NCBI GenBank assembly: GCA_902496375.1
Contig: CABVAS010000004.1
Span: forward strand, 1 to 32,772
Length of the DNA stretch: 32,772 nt
Direction: 5' to 3'
From: an uncultured Collinsella sp.
GTDB lineage: Bacteria; Actinomycetota; Coriobacteriia; Coriobacteriales; Coriobacteriaceae
Part shown: piece by piece, positions 23,175 to 31,180 of the stretch
How positions within the stretch are numbered: the first letter of the stretch is position 1
Layout: each line of letters starts with the position of its first letter
Notes under the pieces: model-generated
What the model was told of the DNA's origin: nothing
What the model saw: only the letters and a program-made list of their open reading frames with translations
Database searches by the model: none
Program-made: the position numbers and the translations under genes

Positions 23175-23455
23175 TGGCCGATTTCGGAGCCAACGTCCTG
23201 AGCTCCTCGGTCGCCCTTTTAGGCCTGCTTGTCATCATGGGCTTGATTTACACCATCTGGTCGCAAATCAACATGAAGAAGAAGCAGAAGTACTTCAAGG
23301 AGCTGCACACCGAGCTCAAGCCGGGTCAAGAGGTTCTTTTCGCCGGCGGTATCTACGGAACCGTCAAAGGCATCGAAGGCGAGAAGGTCCAGATCAAAGT
23401 TCGATCCGGAGCCGTCGTAGATGTTTCGCGTTACGCGATTCAGGAGATCAAGTAA
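23174..23455 (+). CDS. yajC: YajC-like small membrane protein inside the PTS operon
   Basis: A 93-residue protein with one N-terminal membrane helix (about 10-30), a basic stretch KKKQKYF, and a small soluble domain with ELKPGQEVLFAGGIYGTVKGI, the YajC signature. YajC normally associates with SecDF and the Sec translocon. Here it is translationally coupled to EIIA (TAATG) and followed by EIIB. YajC-like genes inside man-family PTS operons are known from streptococci, so the placement is not random, but the role is unknown; helping insert EIIC/EIID is one guess. Confidence 0.88.
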   Translation: MADFGANVLSSSVALLGLLVIMGLIYTIWSQINMKKKQKYFKELHTELKPGQEVLFAGGIYGTVKGIEGEKVQIKVRSGAVVDVSRYAIQEIK

Positions 23456-23491
23456 CTGTCGTCAGCAAATAACGAAAGGAAGCTGATCAAC

Positions 23492-23974
23492 ATGGCAGAA
23501 CCCAACATTCTTCTTACCCGCATCGATAACCGACTGGTTCATGGTCAGGTTGCCACCCAGTGGAACTCCACCCTGGGCTCCAACCTCATCCTCGTCGCCA
23601 ACGACGACGTGGCGTCCAACACCATGCGCCAGAACCTCATGAAGATGGCCGCTCCCGCCGGCGTCGCTACGCGTTTCTTCTCTCTGCAGAAGACCATCGA
23701 CGTCATTGGCAAGGCGAGCCCGCGCCAGAAGATCTTCATCGTGGCCGAAACACCGGAAGACGTGCTTACGCTCGTCAAGGGCGGTGTGCCTATAAAGAAG
23801 GTAAACATCGGCAACATGCACATGTCGGAAGGAAAGCGCCAAGTCGCCACCTCCGTCGCAGTTAACGACGAGGATGTCGCTGCGTTTAAAGAGCTGCAGG
23901 AATTGGGGGTGGAGTTGGAGATCAGGCGCGTTCCGAGCACGCCTGTTGAGGACACGAGCAAGCTCTTCTCGTAA
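23492..23974 (+). CDS. agaB: PTS EIIB, mannose family (GalNAc-type)
   Basis: Transfers phosphate from EIIA to the incoming sugar. The 160-residue EIIB-sorbose/mannose fold starts MAEPNILLTRIDNRLVHGQV, with His17 the phospho-accepting residue. GKASPRQKIFIV and VNIGNMHMSEGKR are typical family segments. The assignment to GalNAc or galactosamine rests on the neighbouring agaS, agaA and lacC genes, not on the protein alone. GAAAGGAAG precedes the ATG. Confidence 0.9.
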   Translation: MAEPNILLTRIDNRLVHGQVATQWNSTLGSNLILVANDDVASNTMRQNLMKMAAPAGVATRFFSLQKTIDVIGKASPRQKIFIVAETPEDVLTLVKGGVPIKKVNIGNMHMSEGKRQVATSVAVNDEDVAAFKELQELGVELEIRRVPSTPVEDTSKLFS

Positions 23975-24064
23975 TCCTCGTGATCCACGTTGTCAGGAGT
24001 GAAACCCTGACGTTCTGTACGTGAAATCCAAAGTGCGTACATACATTTTGAAAGGAGGAGCAAG

Positions 24065-24865
24065 ATGGAATACTCGATCATCCAGATCGCTCTGGTCTTC
24101 GTCGTCACGTTCATCGCGGCAATCGACCAGTTTGACTTCCTCGAGTCTCTCTATCAGCCCATCGTCACCGGCGCCGTCATCGGTCTTATCCTTGGCGACC
24201 TCAACACCGGTCTTCTCGTGGGTGGTACCTATCAGCTCATGACGATCGGCAACATGCCGATCGGAGGCGCTCAGCCGCCTAACGCCGTCATCGGCGGCAT
24301 CATGGCAGCCATTCTCGCTATCGCCACGGGCCTCGAGCCCAACGCGGCAGTCGGCCTCGCCATTCCGTTCGCTCTGCTTGGCCAGCTTGGCGTTACCCTT
24401 GTCTTCACGCTTATGTCCCCGCTTATGTCCACGGCCGATAACATGGCTCACAACGCGGACACCAAGGGCATCGAGCGCCTGAACTACTTCGCCATGGCTC
24501 TGCTCGGCCTGATCTTCGCTGTCGTCGTCACCCTGTTCTTCATCGCTGGCGCTACCATCGGTCAGACCATCGCTTCTGCCATCCCGACTTGGCTGCAGAC
24601 CGGTCTGTCCGCTGCAGGCGGCATGATGCGCTTCGTCGGCTTCGCCGTCCTGCTCAAGGTTATGATGAACCGCGATATGTGGGGCTTCTTCCTCATGGGC
24701 TTTGGCCTCGCGCTCATCACCGTTGCCAACGATTCGCTGGCAACCCCTGCTCTGCTCATCCTCGCTCTCATCGGCTTCGGCATCGCTTTCTGGGACTTCC
24801 AGCAGCAGACCGAGCTGAAGGGTGCAGCTGTTTCTGACGGAGGTGACTTCGAAGATGGCATCTAA
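24065..24865 (+). CDS. agaC: PTS EIIC, mannose family (GalNAc-type)
   Basis: Membrane subunit that forms the sugar channel with EIID. The 266-residue protein has many hydrophobic helices; the motif GDLNTGLLVGGTYQLMTIGNMPIGGAQPP at residues ~45-75 is the hallmark of the EIIC-man family. The C-terminus is short and acidic. The gene is preceded by AAAGGAGGAG and ends 11 bases inside EIID. The 90-base gap before it contains a small hairpin (GTCAGG / CCTGAC) that could set EIIB/EIIC ratios. Confidence 0.92.
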   Translation: MEYSIIQIALVFVVTFIAAIDQFDFLESLYQPIVTGAVIGLILGDLNTGLLVGGTYQLMTIGNMPIGGAQPPNAVIGGIMAAILAIATGLEPNAAVGLAIPFALLGQLGVTLVFTLMSPLMSTADNMAHNADTKGIERLNYFAMALLGLIFAVVVTLFFIAGATIGQTIASAIPTWLQTGLSAAGGMMRFVGFAVLLKVMMNRDMWGFFLMGFGLALITVANDSLATPALLILALIGFGIAFWDFQQQTELKGAAVSDGGDFEDGI

Positions 24866-25937
24866 TGAGTATGTGATCCCGGAGCACTACGAGGATCTCA
24901 CTCCTGCTCCGCAGCTCGACCAGAAGACCCTCAACAAGATGGCTTGGCGCTCCTGCTTCCTGCAGGCATCGTTCAACTACGAGCGCATGCAGGCCGCTGG
25001 CTGGCTCTACTCCATCATCCCCGGTCTGGAGAAGATCCACACCAACAAGAACGACCTCGCGGCTTCCATGAGCCACAACCTGGAGTTCTTCAACACCCAC
25101 CCGTTCCTTGTCACCTTTGTTATGGGCATCGTGCTTTCGCTCGAGCAGAACAAGGTTGACATCCCCACGATCCGCGCCGTCCGCGTCGCCGCAATGGGCC
25201 CGCTCGGTGGTATCGGTGACGCCCTGTTCTGGCTGACGCTCGTGCCTATCACGGCCGGCATCACCTCCAACATGGCCATCAACGGCAACGCCGCTGCACC
25301 GATCATCTTCCTGGTGATCTTCAACGTCGTCCAGTTCGCTCTGCGCTTCTGGCTCATGAACTGGTCCTACAAGCTTGGCACCAGCGCTATTGACGCTCTG
25401 ACCGCCAACATGCAGGCCTTCACGCGTGCCGCTTCCATCATGGGCGTCTTCGTCGTCGGTTGCCTGGTCGTCACCATGGGTGGCACCCAGATCAACCTCC
25501 AGATCCCCAACGGCACCACCCGTGGCCTCTCCGCTACTACCGTGATCGTCTCCGAGAAGGAGGCCGAGAACTTCACCGGTATGGAGGGCATCGATACCGA
25601 GACCGCTGAGGCCGGTACCATCGCCATGACCGATAAGGACGGAAACGCCCTTACCGCTTCCGATGCCGACGGCAACGCTGTCGAGTGCGGCGTCACCGAT
25701 TTGGGTAACGGCATGGAGTCCGTGACCTACGGCACCGTTACCGAGGATCCGGTCAACTTCTCTGTTGCCGACACCCTCAACACCATCGTCCCGAAGCTCG
25801 TCCCGCTTATGCTTACGCTGCTGCTTTACTACATGTTCGCTAAGCACAGCTGGACCCCGACCAAGGGCATTCTCCTGCTCTTCGTCCTTGGCATCCTGGG
25901 CGCTGGCCCGCTTGGTCTCTGGCCGAGCATCTGGTAA
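24855..25937 (+). CDS. agaD: PTS EIID, mannose family, with a large polar insertion
   Basis: Second membrane subunit of the permease. ATG 24855 is used because MASNEYVIPEHY then follows GGAGGTG; this overlaps EIIC by 11 bases. The family segments WRSCFLQASFNYERMQAAGW (31-50), the NTHPF region and GIGDALFW (119-126) are present. Residues about 213-305 are a hydrophilic, Thr/Asp/Glu-rich insertion between two membrane helices, predicted to be on the outer face. It makes the protein 360 residues against about 270-305 for typical EIID. The last helices (310-355) are normal. Confidence 0.9.
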   Translation: MASNEYVIPEHYEDLTPAPQLDQKTLNKMAWRSCFLQASFNYERMQAAGWLYSIIPGLEKIHTNKNDLAASMSHNLEFFNTHPFLVTFVMGIVLSLEQNKVDIPTIRAVRVAAMGPLGGIGDALFWLTLVPITAGITSNMAINGNAAAPIIFLVIFNVVQFALRFWLMNWSYKLGTSAIDALTANMQAFTRAASIMGVFVVGCLVVTMGGTQINLQIPNGTTRGLSATTVIVSEKEAENFTGMEGIDTETAEAGTIAMTDKDGNALTASDADGNAVECGVTDLGNGMESVTYGTVTEDPVNFSVADTLNTIVPKLVPLMLTLLLYYMFAKHSWTPTKGILLLFVLGILGAGPLGLWPSIW

Positions 25938-26003
25938 GGCTCTAGCTTGAGGGGTGTGTCCCTACGCGGCTCACACCCCGACCCCTTAAGCCATGTGTAT
26001 GTT

Positions 26004-26045
26004 AAAAGCCGCGTGCTCGAAAGAGCGCGCGGCTTTTGTTTTCTT
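26004..26045 (+). terminator. Terminator of the PTS operon
   Basis: AAAAGCCGCG and TGCTC pair with GAGCG and CGCGGCTTTT around a GAAA tetraloop, followed by GTTTTCTT. A smaller hairpin GGGGTGTG / CACACCCC lies 25 bases before it. Confidence 0.9.
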
Positions 26046-26122
26046 AATGATTCGGGTGTGGCAGACAGATAATGCATAACACCCTAGGTAGTTAGCCGAA
26101 TTCGAGCAAAAGGGAGGATAGG

Positions 26123-26854
26123 ATGGCGATCGGAGCGCGTAAGCAACCGCTGTACGATCAGCTGGTCGATATTCTGACCGAAAAGATTGACCATGAATAT
26201 CGCGCCGGTGACATGATTCCTTCCGAGCGCGAACTTTCGGAGCGCTATGGTCTCTCGCGCACTACGGTACGCCTGGCTCTGCAGGAACTGGAGCGTTTAG
26301 GACTGGTGGTTCGGCAGCACGGTCGCGGTACCTTTGTGACCGACCGTTCGGCAAAAGCAACCAATCTTATGCAGTCCTACAGCTTTACCGAGCAGATGCG
26401 CGCGATGGGTCGAGAACCCGAGACCACGATTCTCGAGTTTTGCGAGATGGAGGCCGATAAGAATCTGGCCGAGCATATGGGATTGCGCATCGGTGATCGC
26501 ATTTTTAAGCTCAAGCGCCTTCGTTCTGCCGACAACATGCCCATGATGGTCGAACGCAGCTATCTACCGGTTCGTCAATTTCTGTCCCTAAAGCGACCGC
26601 TGCTGGAGCGTAAGCCGCTTTACGATGTGATTGAGCAGGACTTTCAGCAAAAGATTCGCGTGGCCGAAGAGGAGTTCTATGCGAGCATAGCCCGTCCCAC
26701 CGATGCCCACCTTTTGGGAATTGTCGAGGGCTCGCCTGTGCTCGATTTGGTCAGGACTACGTATAACGAGTCAAACGAGGTAGTGGAGTACACACTCTCG
26801 GTTGCTCGTGCCGATCAGTTTAAATACAAGGTTTACCACCAGCGCAGTAACTAG
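26123..26854 (+). CDS. GntR-family regulator, HutC/NagR-DasR type
   Basis: A 243-residue regulator: winged HTH at residues ~5-75 (PLYDQLVDILTEKI, IPSERELSERYGLSRTTVRLALQELERLGLV, GRGTFV) and a UTRA effector domain from ~95 on (SFTEQMRAMGREP ... LKRLRSADNMPMMVERSYLP). In this subfamily the UTRA domain senses phosphorylated amino sugars such as GlcNAc-6-P or GlcN-6-P. Its position between the PTS operon and agaS, and the shared 13-mer operator in front of both, make it the likely repressor of this locus. AGGGAGGATAGG precedes the ATG. It has no copy of the operator of its own that I could find. Confidence 0.88.
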   Translation: MAIGARKQPLYDQLVDILTEKIDHEYRAGDMIPSERELSERYGLSRTTVRLALQELERLGLVVRQHGRGTFVTDRSAKATNLMQSYSFTEQMRAMGREPETTILEFCEMEADKNLAEHMGLRIGDRIFKLKRLRSADNMPMMVERSYLPVRQFLSLKRPLLERKPLYDVIEQDFQQKIRVAEEEFYASIARPTDAHLLGIVEGSPVLDLVRTTYNESNEVVEYTLSVARADQFKYKVYHQRSN

Positions 26855-26893
26855 TGCTCGCATCGTTTCCATATGGTGATTCTTTGCATTTAA

Positions 26894-26929
26894 CTGGTTA
26901 CTACCAGATAACCAACCGAAGTGTATAAT
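26894..26929 (+). promoter_or_regulatory. agaS promoter with GntR operator
   Basis: A perfect TATAAT at 26924-26929. The operator CTGGT-TACT-ACCAG (26894-26907) covers the -35 position 17 bases upstream. The 13-mer inside it is identical to the one at 22602-22614. Confidence 0.65.
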
Positions 26930-26968
26930 TGCACGTCAGAGGATTACTTCTAGAGAGAGGTATTAAAA

Positions 26969-28135
26969 ATGTTCGAGAAGAGTGTCGAGGAGCTCACCGA
27001 GCTCGGCGCCCAGATCACCACGGCCGAGATTGCTCAGCAGCCCGAGCTTTGGCGTGATACGCTCAACATCTATCGCGAGAACAAGGAGGCCATCGAGGCC
27101 TTCCTGGCCGAGGCTCGCGCTATGGGTGAGGGTCGTCTGTCCGTTGTCTTCACCGGTGCCGGTACGTCCGACTACGTTGGCGATACCTGCGCCCCGTACC
27201 TGCGTCACGCTGGCAACACTGATCTCTACGACTTTAAGCCCATCGCCACGACCGACATCGTGAGCGCCCCGCGCGACTTCCTGCGCGCCGAGGATCCCAC
27301 GCTCGTGGTTTCCTTTGCCCGCTCTGGCAACAGCCCCGAGAGCCTTGCCGCCGTTGCCGTTGCCAAGGAGCTCGTCCACAACGTCAAGTTCCTCAACATC
27401 ACCTGCGCTCCCGAGGGCAAGCTCGCCGTCGAGTCCGCCGATGATCCCAATGCGCTGACGCTGCTCATCCCGCGCGCCAACGACAAGGGCTTCGCCATGA
27501 CCGGTTCCTACACCTGCATGACCCTGCTCTCCACCCTTATTTTCGACACTGCCTCTGACGAGCAGAAGGCCGAGTGGGTCGAGACCATCGCCAAGATGGG
27601 CGAGGAGGTTATCGCTCGCGAGTCCGAGGTCGCCGATTACCTCGCTGGCGACTTCAACCGCGTGACCTACCTGGGCTCCGGCTCCTTTGGCGGCCTTGCT
27701 CAGGAGAGCCAGCTCAAGATTCTCGAGCTCGCTCACGGTCTGGTCGCTACTTCCTACGACACCTCCATGGGCTATCGTCACGGACCTAAGTCCTTCGTCG
27801 ACGATAAGACGCTCGTCTTCGTGTTCGTCAACAACGACGCCTACACCCGTCAGTACGACATCGACATCCTCAACGAGATCGGTGGCGACAAGATTGCTCA
27901 GCACACCGTTGCCGTTCAGCAGGATGGCGCTACCGTCTACGAGGGCGAGTCCTTCACCTTTAAGGGCTACGAGGCGCTTCCCGAGGGCTACCTTGCCCTG
28001 CCGTTCGTGATGTTTGCCCAGGCTATCAGCCTGCTCAACTCCGTGCGCGTGGGCAACACGCCCGATACGCCGAGCCCCACCGGCACGGTCAACCGCGTGG
28101 TCAAGGGTGTGACGATTCACCCCTTCACCGCTTAA
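26969..28135 (+). CDS. agaS: AgaS, SIS-domain galactosamine-6-phosphate deaminase/isomerase
   Basis: Converts galactosamine-6-P to tagatose-6-P plus ammonia. The 388-residue protein has two SIS domains: the first with FTGAGTSDYVGD and SFARSGNSPES, the second with YLGSGSFGGLAQES and GYRHGPKSFVDD. The end GNTPDTPSPTGTVNRVVKGV matches E. coli AgaS closely, which separates it from GlmS-type enzymes. AGAGAGG precedes the ATG. It is transcribed alone, from a consensus promoter with a GntR site to a strong terminator. Confidence 0.95.
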   Translation: MFEKSVEELTELGAQITTAEIAQQPELWRDTLNIYRENKEAIEAFLAEARAMGEGRLSVVFTGAGTSDYVGDTCAPYLRHAGNTDLYDFKPIATTDIVSAPRDFLRAEDPTLVVSFARSGNSPESLAAVAVAKELVHNVKFLNITCAPEGKLAVESADDPNALTLLIPRANDKGFAMTGSYTCMTLLSTLIFDTASDEQKAEWVETIAKMGEEVIARESEVADYLAGDFNRVTYLGSGSFGGLAQESQLKILELAHGLVATSYDTSMGYRHGPKSFVDDKTLVFVFVNNDAYTRQYDIDILNEIGGDKIAQHTVAVQQDGATVYEGESFTFKGYEALPEGYLALPFVMFAQAISLLNSVRVGNTPDTPSPTGTVNRVVKGVTIHPFTA

Positions 28136-28153
28136 TCGCGTCCCCCTGTAAGG

Positions 28154-28195
28154 GCGCCCGTCCGCTCATAACGGCGGGCGGGCGCTTTTTGTTTT
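28154..28195 (+). terminator. Terminator of agaS
   Basis: A 12-bp stem (28154-28165 with 28174-28185, one G-U pair) is followed by TTTTTGTTTTT. Confidence 0.93.
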
Positions 28196-28253
28196 TACAT
28201 GGACCGGGTATAAGCATTACCACAGTCAACTGCTTTAGAAGCAAGGAGTGCAT

Positions 28254-29423
28254 ATGAGCACGTACGCAATTAAGGCTGACAAGTTCTTCTTGCCGGCAGG
28301 CCCGCAACTGGGCGGCTATCTTATGGTCGAGGATGGCGTTTTTGGCGCCTGGCAGGCCGACGAGCCCTCTTGCGAGATTAAGGACTACACGGGATCGTGG
28401 ATCGCACCGGGTATGGTCGATACTCACATCCATGGCTTCTACAACCACTCAACTACCGATAACGATCCCGAGGGCATCGATATCAGCTCAACCGAGCTCG
28501 CCCGTCGCGGTACCACCAGCTGGCTGCCCACGACGTTCACCGATGGCGTCGAACAGATCAAGGACGCCTGCGCTGCTATCGCCAAGGCGGACGAGGGCCG
28601 CGGCCCCGACTTCTGCGGTGCTCGCATTCAGGGCATCTACCTGGAGGGCCCCTTCTTTACCATGAAGCACGTGGGCGCGCAGAACCCCGCTTATCTTATC
28701 GATCCCTCCGAGGAGGTCTTCGATCAGTGGCAGGAGGCTGCGGGCGGTCGCATCGTTAAGAGCGCCATGGCGGCCGAGCGCGACGGTGCCGCTGCTTATG
28801 CGGCTGCTCTGAACGCCAAGGGTGTGGTGACCAGCATCGGTCACTCCGACGCCACCTACGATGAGTGCATCGCCGCCATCAACGCCGGTGCCAGCTGCTT
28901 TACGCATACCTATAACGGCCAGCGCGGGCTGCATCACCGTGAGCCCGGTGTCGTGGGCGCTGCCATGTCCACGCCCGAGACCTACGCCGAGATCATCTGT
29001 GACGGCAAGCACGTAAACCCTGCCGCCATCAAGGCGCTGCTACAGGCAAAGGGCTGGCAGCACACGGTGCTCATCACCGACTGCCTGGGTTGCGGCGGCA
29101 TGCCCGAGGGCAGCTACACCAGTGGCGGCATGGACGTCATCATGAAGGACAACCTGTGCTGGCTCGCCGACGGCAAGAGCATTGCCGGCTCGGTGCTCAC
29201 GCTTGCCCAGGGCGTCAAGAACATCGTCGACTGGGGCATCGCTAGCGCCGATATCGCCATTCGCATGGCAACTGAGGTGCCGGCACGCTCCGCGCACATC
29301 GAGGATAAGTGCGGCAGCATCATGCCGGGTCGCGACGCCGACTTTGTCGTGTTCGACCATGAGCTCACCCTCGTCGAGACGTATGTTGGCGGCCAGAGCG
29401 TCGGCAACGCCTTTACCGAGTAA
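28254..29423 (+). CDS. nagA: N-acetylgalactosamine/glucosamine-6-phosphate deacetylase
   Basis: Removes the acetyl group from GalNAc-6-P or GlcNAc-6-P. It is an amidohydrolase of 389 residues with metal ligands H58 and H60 in DTHIHG, E131 in LEGPFF, H197 in GHSDA and H218 in THTYN; D276 (ITDCLGCGG) is the catalytic acid/base. LHHREPGVVG is the family motif. ATG 28254 follows AAGGAG; a GTG six bases earlier overlaps that site. Context favours the AgaA role in GalNAc use over GlcNAc. The C-terminal 43 residues have a diverged relative in the pseudogene at 32150. A weak TATAAG (28209-28214) is the only promoter hint. Confidence 0.93.
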   Translation: MSTYAIKADKFFLPAGPQLGGYLMVEDGVFGAWQADEPSCEIKDYTGSWIAPGMVDTHIHGFYNHSTTDNDPEGIDISSTELARRGTTSWLPTTFTDGVEQIKDACAAIAKADEGRGPDFCGARIQGIYLEGPFFTMKHVGAQNPAYLIDPSEEVFDQWQEAAGGRIVKSAMAAERDGAAAYAAALNAKGVVTSIGHSDATYDECIAAINAGASCFTHTYNGQRGLHHREPGVVGAAMSTPETYAEIICDGKHVNPAAIKALLQAKGWQHTVLITDCLGCGGMPEGSYTSGGMDVIMKDNLCWLADGKSIAGSVLTLAQGVKNIVDWGIASADIAIRMATEVPARSAHIEDKCGSIMPGRDADFVVFDHELTLVETYVGGQSVGNAFTE

Positions 29424-29430
29424 CGATAGA

Positions 29431-29467
29431 AAAAGACGGCGGGCCCGAATCTGCTCGGACCCGCCGT
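29431..29467 (-). terminator. Terminator between convergent nagA and flavodoxin
   Basis: A 13-bp stem with one mismatch (ACGGCGGGCCCGA with TCGGACCCGCCGT) has CTTTTT on the minus strand, so it is oriented for the flavodoxin gene; on + it lacks a T run. Confidence 0.75.
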
Positions 29468-29498
29468 ATGGGTTAAACGCTCAAAAGCACCTTAACAG

Positions 29499-30083
29499 TT
29501 ACAGCTTGTTAGCGATCTTCTTTGCCGTGCGCTTGACGCCGGCCACAAGACCCCCCGCGGGATGCTCCTTTTCGTATGCTAGACGCTTCTCGCGCTTGGC
29601 GTACTCTTCGACGATGATATCGCCGTACTCATCTTCGATTTTGTCGAAGAAATCGACAGCTCCCTTAATCTCTTCGGCAGTTGGGTGCCCCTTCTGGACA
29701 CCGCCGGTGAGTTTGAACGGCCCCCACGTATCAAAGCCGGGACAGCCGTAGACGCCCATAAAGATGGCCTGCCTCATGCGGCAGATGCCATCGATATCCT
29801 TGCCGTACCACTTGTTTTTGCCACCGTAGGTCATAAGGCCAAACACCTTGTCCTGCGGCTGCAGCACGTTCGTGAGCACGCGCGCCATATCTTTGTCGAT
29901 CTCGGAGTAATAGATGCCCGTGGCGACGCCGATCAGATGATATTCGTGCAGGTCGGGGTACTCGTTTTTACCGAGTGACTTCACGTCGAGGGTATCGATT
30001 TCGGGGTGCGCCTCGACGATGGCGTCCACGAGCTTTTTCGTATTGCCGTGGTGGCGTGAGGCATAAAGGATGATGGTTCGCAT
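29499..30083 (-). CDS. Flavodoxin family protein
   Basis: A 194-residue protein starting at ATG 30083 (MRTIILYASRHHGNTKKLVDAI), with AAAGG upstream. The frame stays open far upstream, but those residues show no conservation pattern. The phosphate-binding loop SRHHGNT is the FMN site, a variant of the T/SxTGxT loop. GVATGIYYSEIDKDM and FGLMTYGGKN follow the usual flavodoxin strands. After about residue 150 there is an extra basic helical tail (EEYAKREKRLAYEKEHP ... KKIANKL). It interrupts the GalNAc locus on the opposite strand and has no evident link to it. Confidence 0.85.
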   Translation of the reverse strand: MRTIILYASRHHGNTKKLVDAIVEAHPEIDTLDVKSLGKNEYPDLHEYHLIGVATGIYYSEIDKDMARVLTNVLQPQDKVFGLMTYGGKNKWYGKDIDGICRMRQAIFMGVYGCPGFDTWGPFKLTGGVQKGHPTAEEIKGAVDFFDKIEDEYGDIIVEEYAKREKRLAYEKEHPAGGLVAGVKRTAKKIANKL

Positions 30084-30239
30084 AAGAAGGCCTTTCAGCT
30101 GTAATTGCATCAATGTCTGTATGGTACCCCGTTGCATGGCTGGGAAACCGGACGCATCGATGAACGTGCGGGTTTGTCCTTTGGTCAGGGCCGAGACGGG
30201 TTCTTGCGAGCAAAAAGCAGTTGTTCGAAAGGATGGACA

Positions 30240-31121
30240 ATGGAATACGCTCTCTCCAACGATTCGATTTCTATCAAGGTCTCCACGACCGGTGGTTCGT
30301 TTACCTCGATTGAGGCTGGAGGTCGCGAGTACTTGTGGCAGGGCGATCCCGCCGTGTGGTCCGGCCAGGCACCGATTTGCTTCCCGATTTGCGGAGGTTT
30401 GCGCGATAACAGCGCCATGACGTTTGCCGGACATCATGTGAAGCTCGCCCGCCATGGGTTTGCGCGCAAACAGGAGTGGAAGCTGCTGAGCCAGAGCGAG
30501 AACGAGCTGGCGATGTGCCTGGCTTCGGAGGATAACGCCGCGCTGCTGAGCGATTATCCGTATCCGTTTAAGCTTGTCGCCCGCTATACGCTCGAGGACG
30601 CCGCCGTGCGCGTCTCCTATGAGGTTACCAACGAGGGCACCGAGGACATGCCTTTCTTTATCGGTGGACACCCCGGCTTTAGGTGCCCGCTCGATGAGGG
30701 CGAGGCCTATACGGACTACGAGTTGCGTTTTGAGAAAGACGAGGCTGCTGAGCTTTGCACTGCCGTCCCCTCGACTGGCTTGATTGACGTGACCAACCGC
30801 TCCAAGAACCCCATGGTTGGAAAGACGCTGCCTCTGTCACATGAGCTCTTCGATTTTGCGGAGACCATCTTTGACGTGCTCGAGAGCCGTCAGGTCACGC
30901 TTTCCAAAAAGGGCGAGGACAAGGGCGTCCGCCTGAGCTTTGAGGGCTTCCCATATCTCATTGTGTGGAGCAAGCCCGAGGGCGATTTTGTGGCGGTTGA
31001 GCCCTGGGGCGGCCTTTCGACCTGCTCCGATGAGGACGACGTGCTTGAGCACAAGCGCGGCTGCCTTATCGCCAAGCCCAAGGAGACCGTCGTTCGCTCG
31101 TTCACGATTGAGATTCTGTAA
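30240..31121 (+). CDS. lacX: Aldose 1-epimerase family protein, LacX-like
   Basis: Probable sugar mutarotase. The 293-residue protein begins MEYALSNDSISIKVSTTGGSF and has GREYLWQGDPAVWSGQAPICFPICGG, close to LacX of lactococcal tagatose-pathway operons. H72 in RHGFAR, the His in GGHPGF and the Glu in VAVEPWGG correspond to the catalytic set of galactose mutarotase. GAAAGGA precedes the ATG. Its position directly before the LacC-type kinase, as in lac operons of lactic acid bacteria, supports a role with galactose- or tagatose-type sugars. Confidence 0.85.
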   Translation: MEYALSNDSISIKVSTTGGSFTSIEAGGREYLWQGDPAVWSGQAPICFPICGGLRDNSAMTFAGHHVKLARHGFARKQEWKLLSQSENELAMCLASEDNAALLSDYPYPFKLVARYTLEDAAVRVSYEVTNEGTEDMPFFIGGHPGFRCPLDEGEAYTDYELRFEKDEAAELCTAVPSTGLIDVTNRSKNPMVGKTLPLSHELFDFAETIFDVLESRQVTLSKKGEDKGVRLSFEGFPYLIVWSKPEGDFVAVEPWGGLSTCSDEDDVLEHKRGCLIAKPKETVVRSFTIEIL

Positions 31122-31180
31122 TTCCGTTTTGTCGACTCGTATCGCGAGGCACAAGGAGCCTGCGAGATAAGGAGCTAAAA

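Noticed and set aside
29499..30671. Extending the flavodoxin by about 196 residues upstream
   Set aside because: The extra part runs across the intergenic region and the start of lacX, shows no conservation pattern, and ATG 30083 has a ribosome-binding site and begins the flavodoxin fold.
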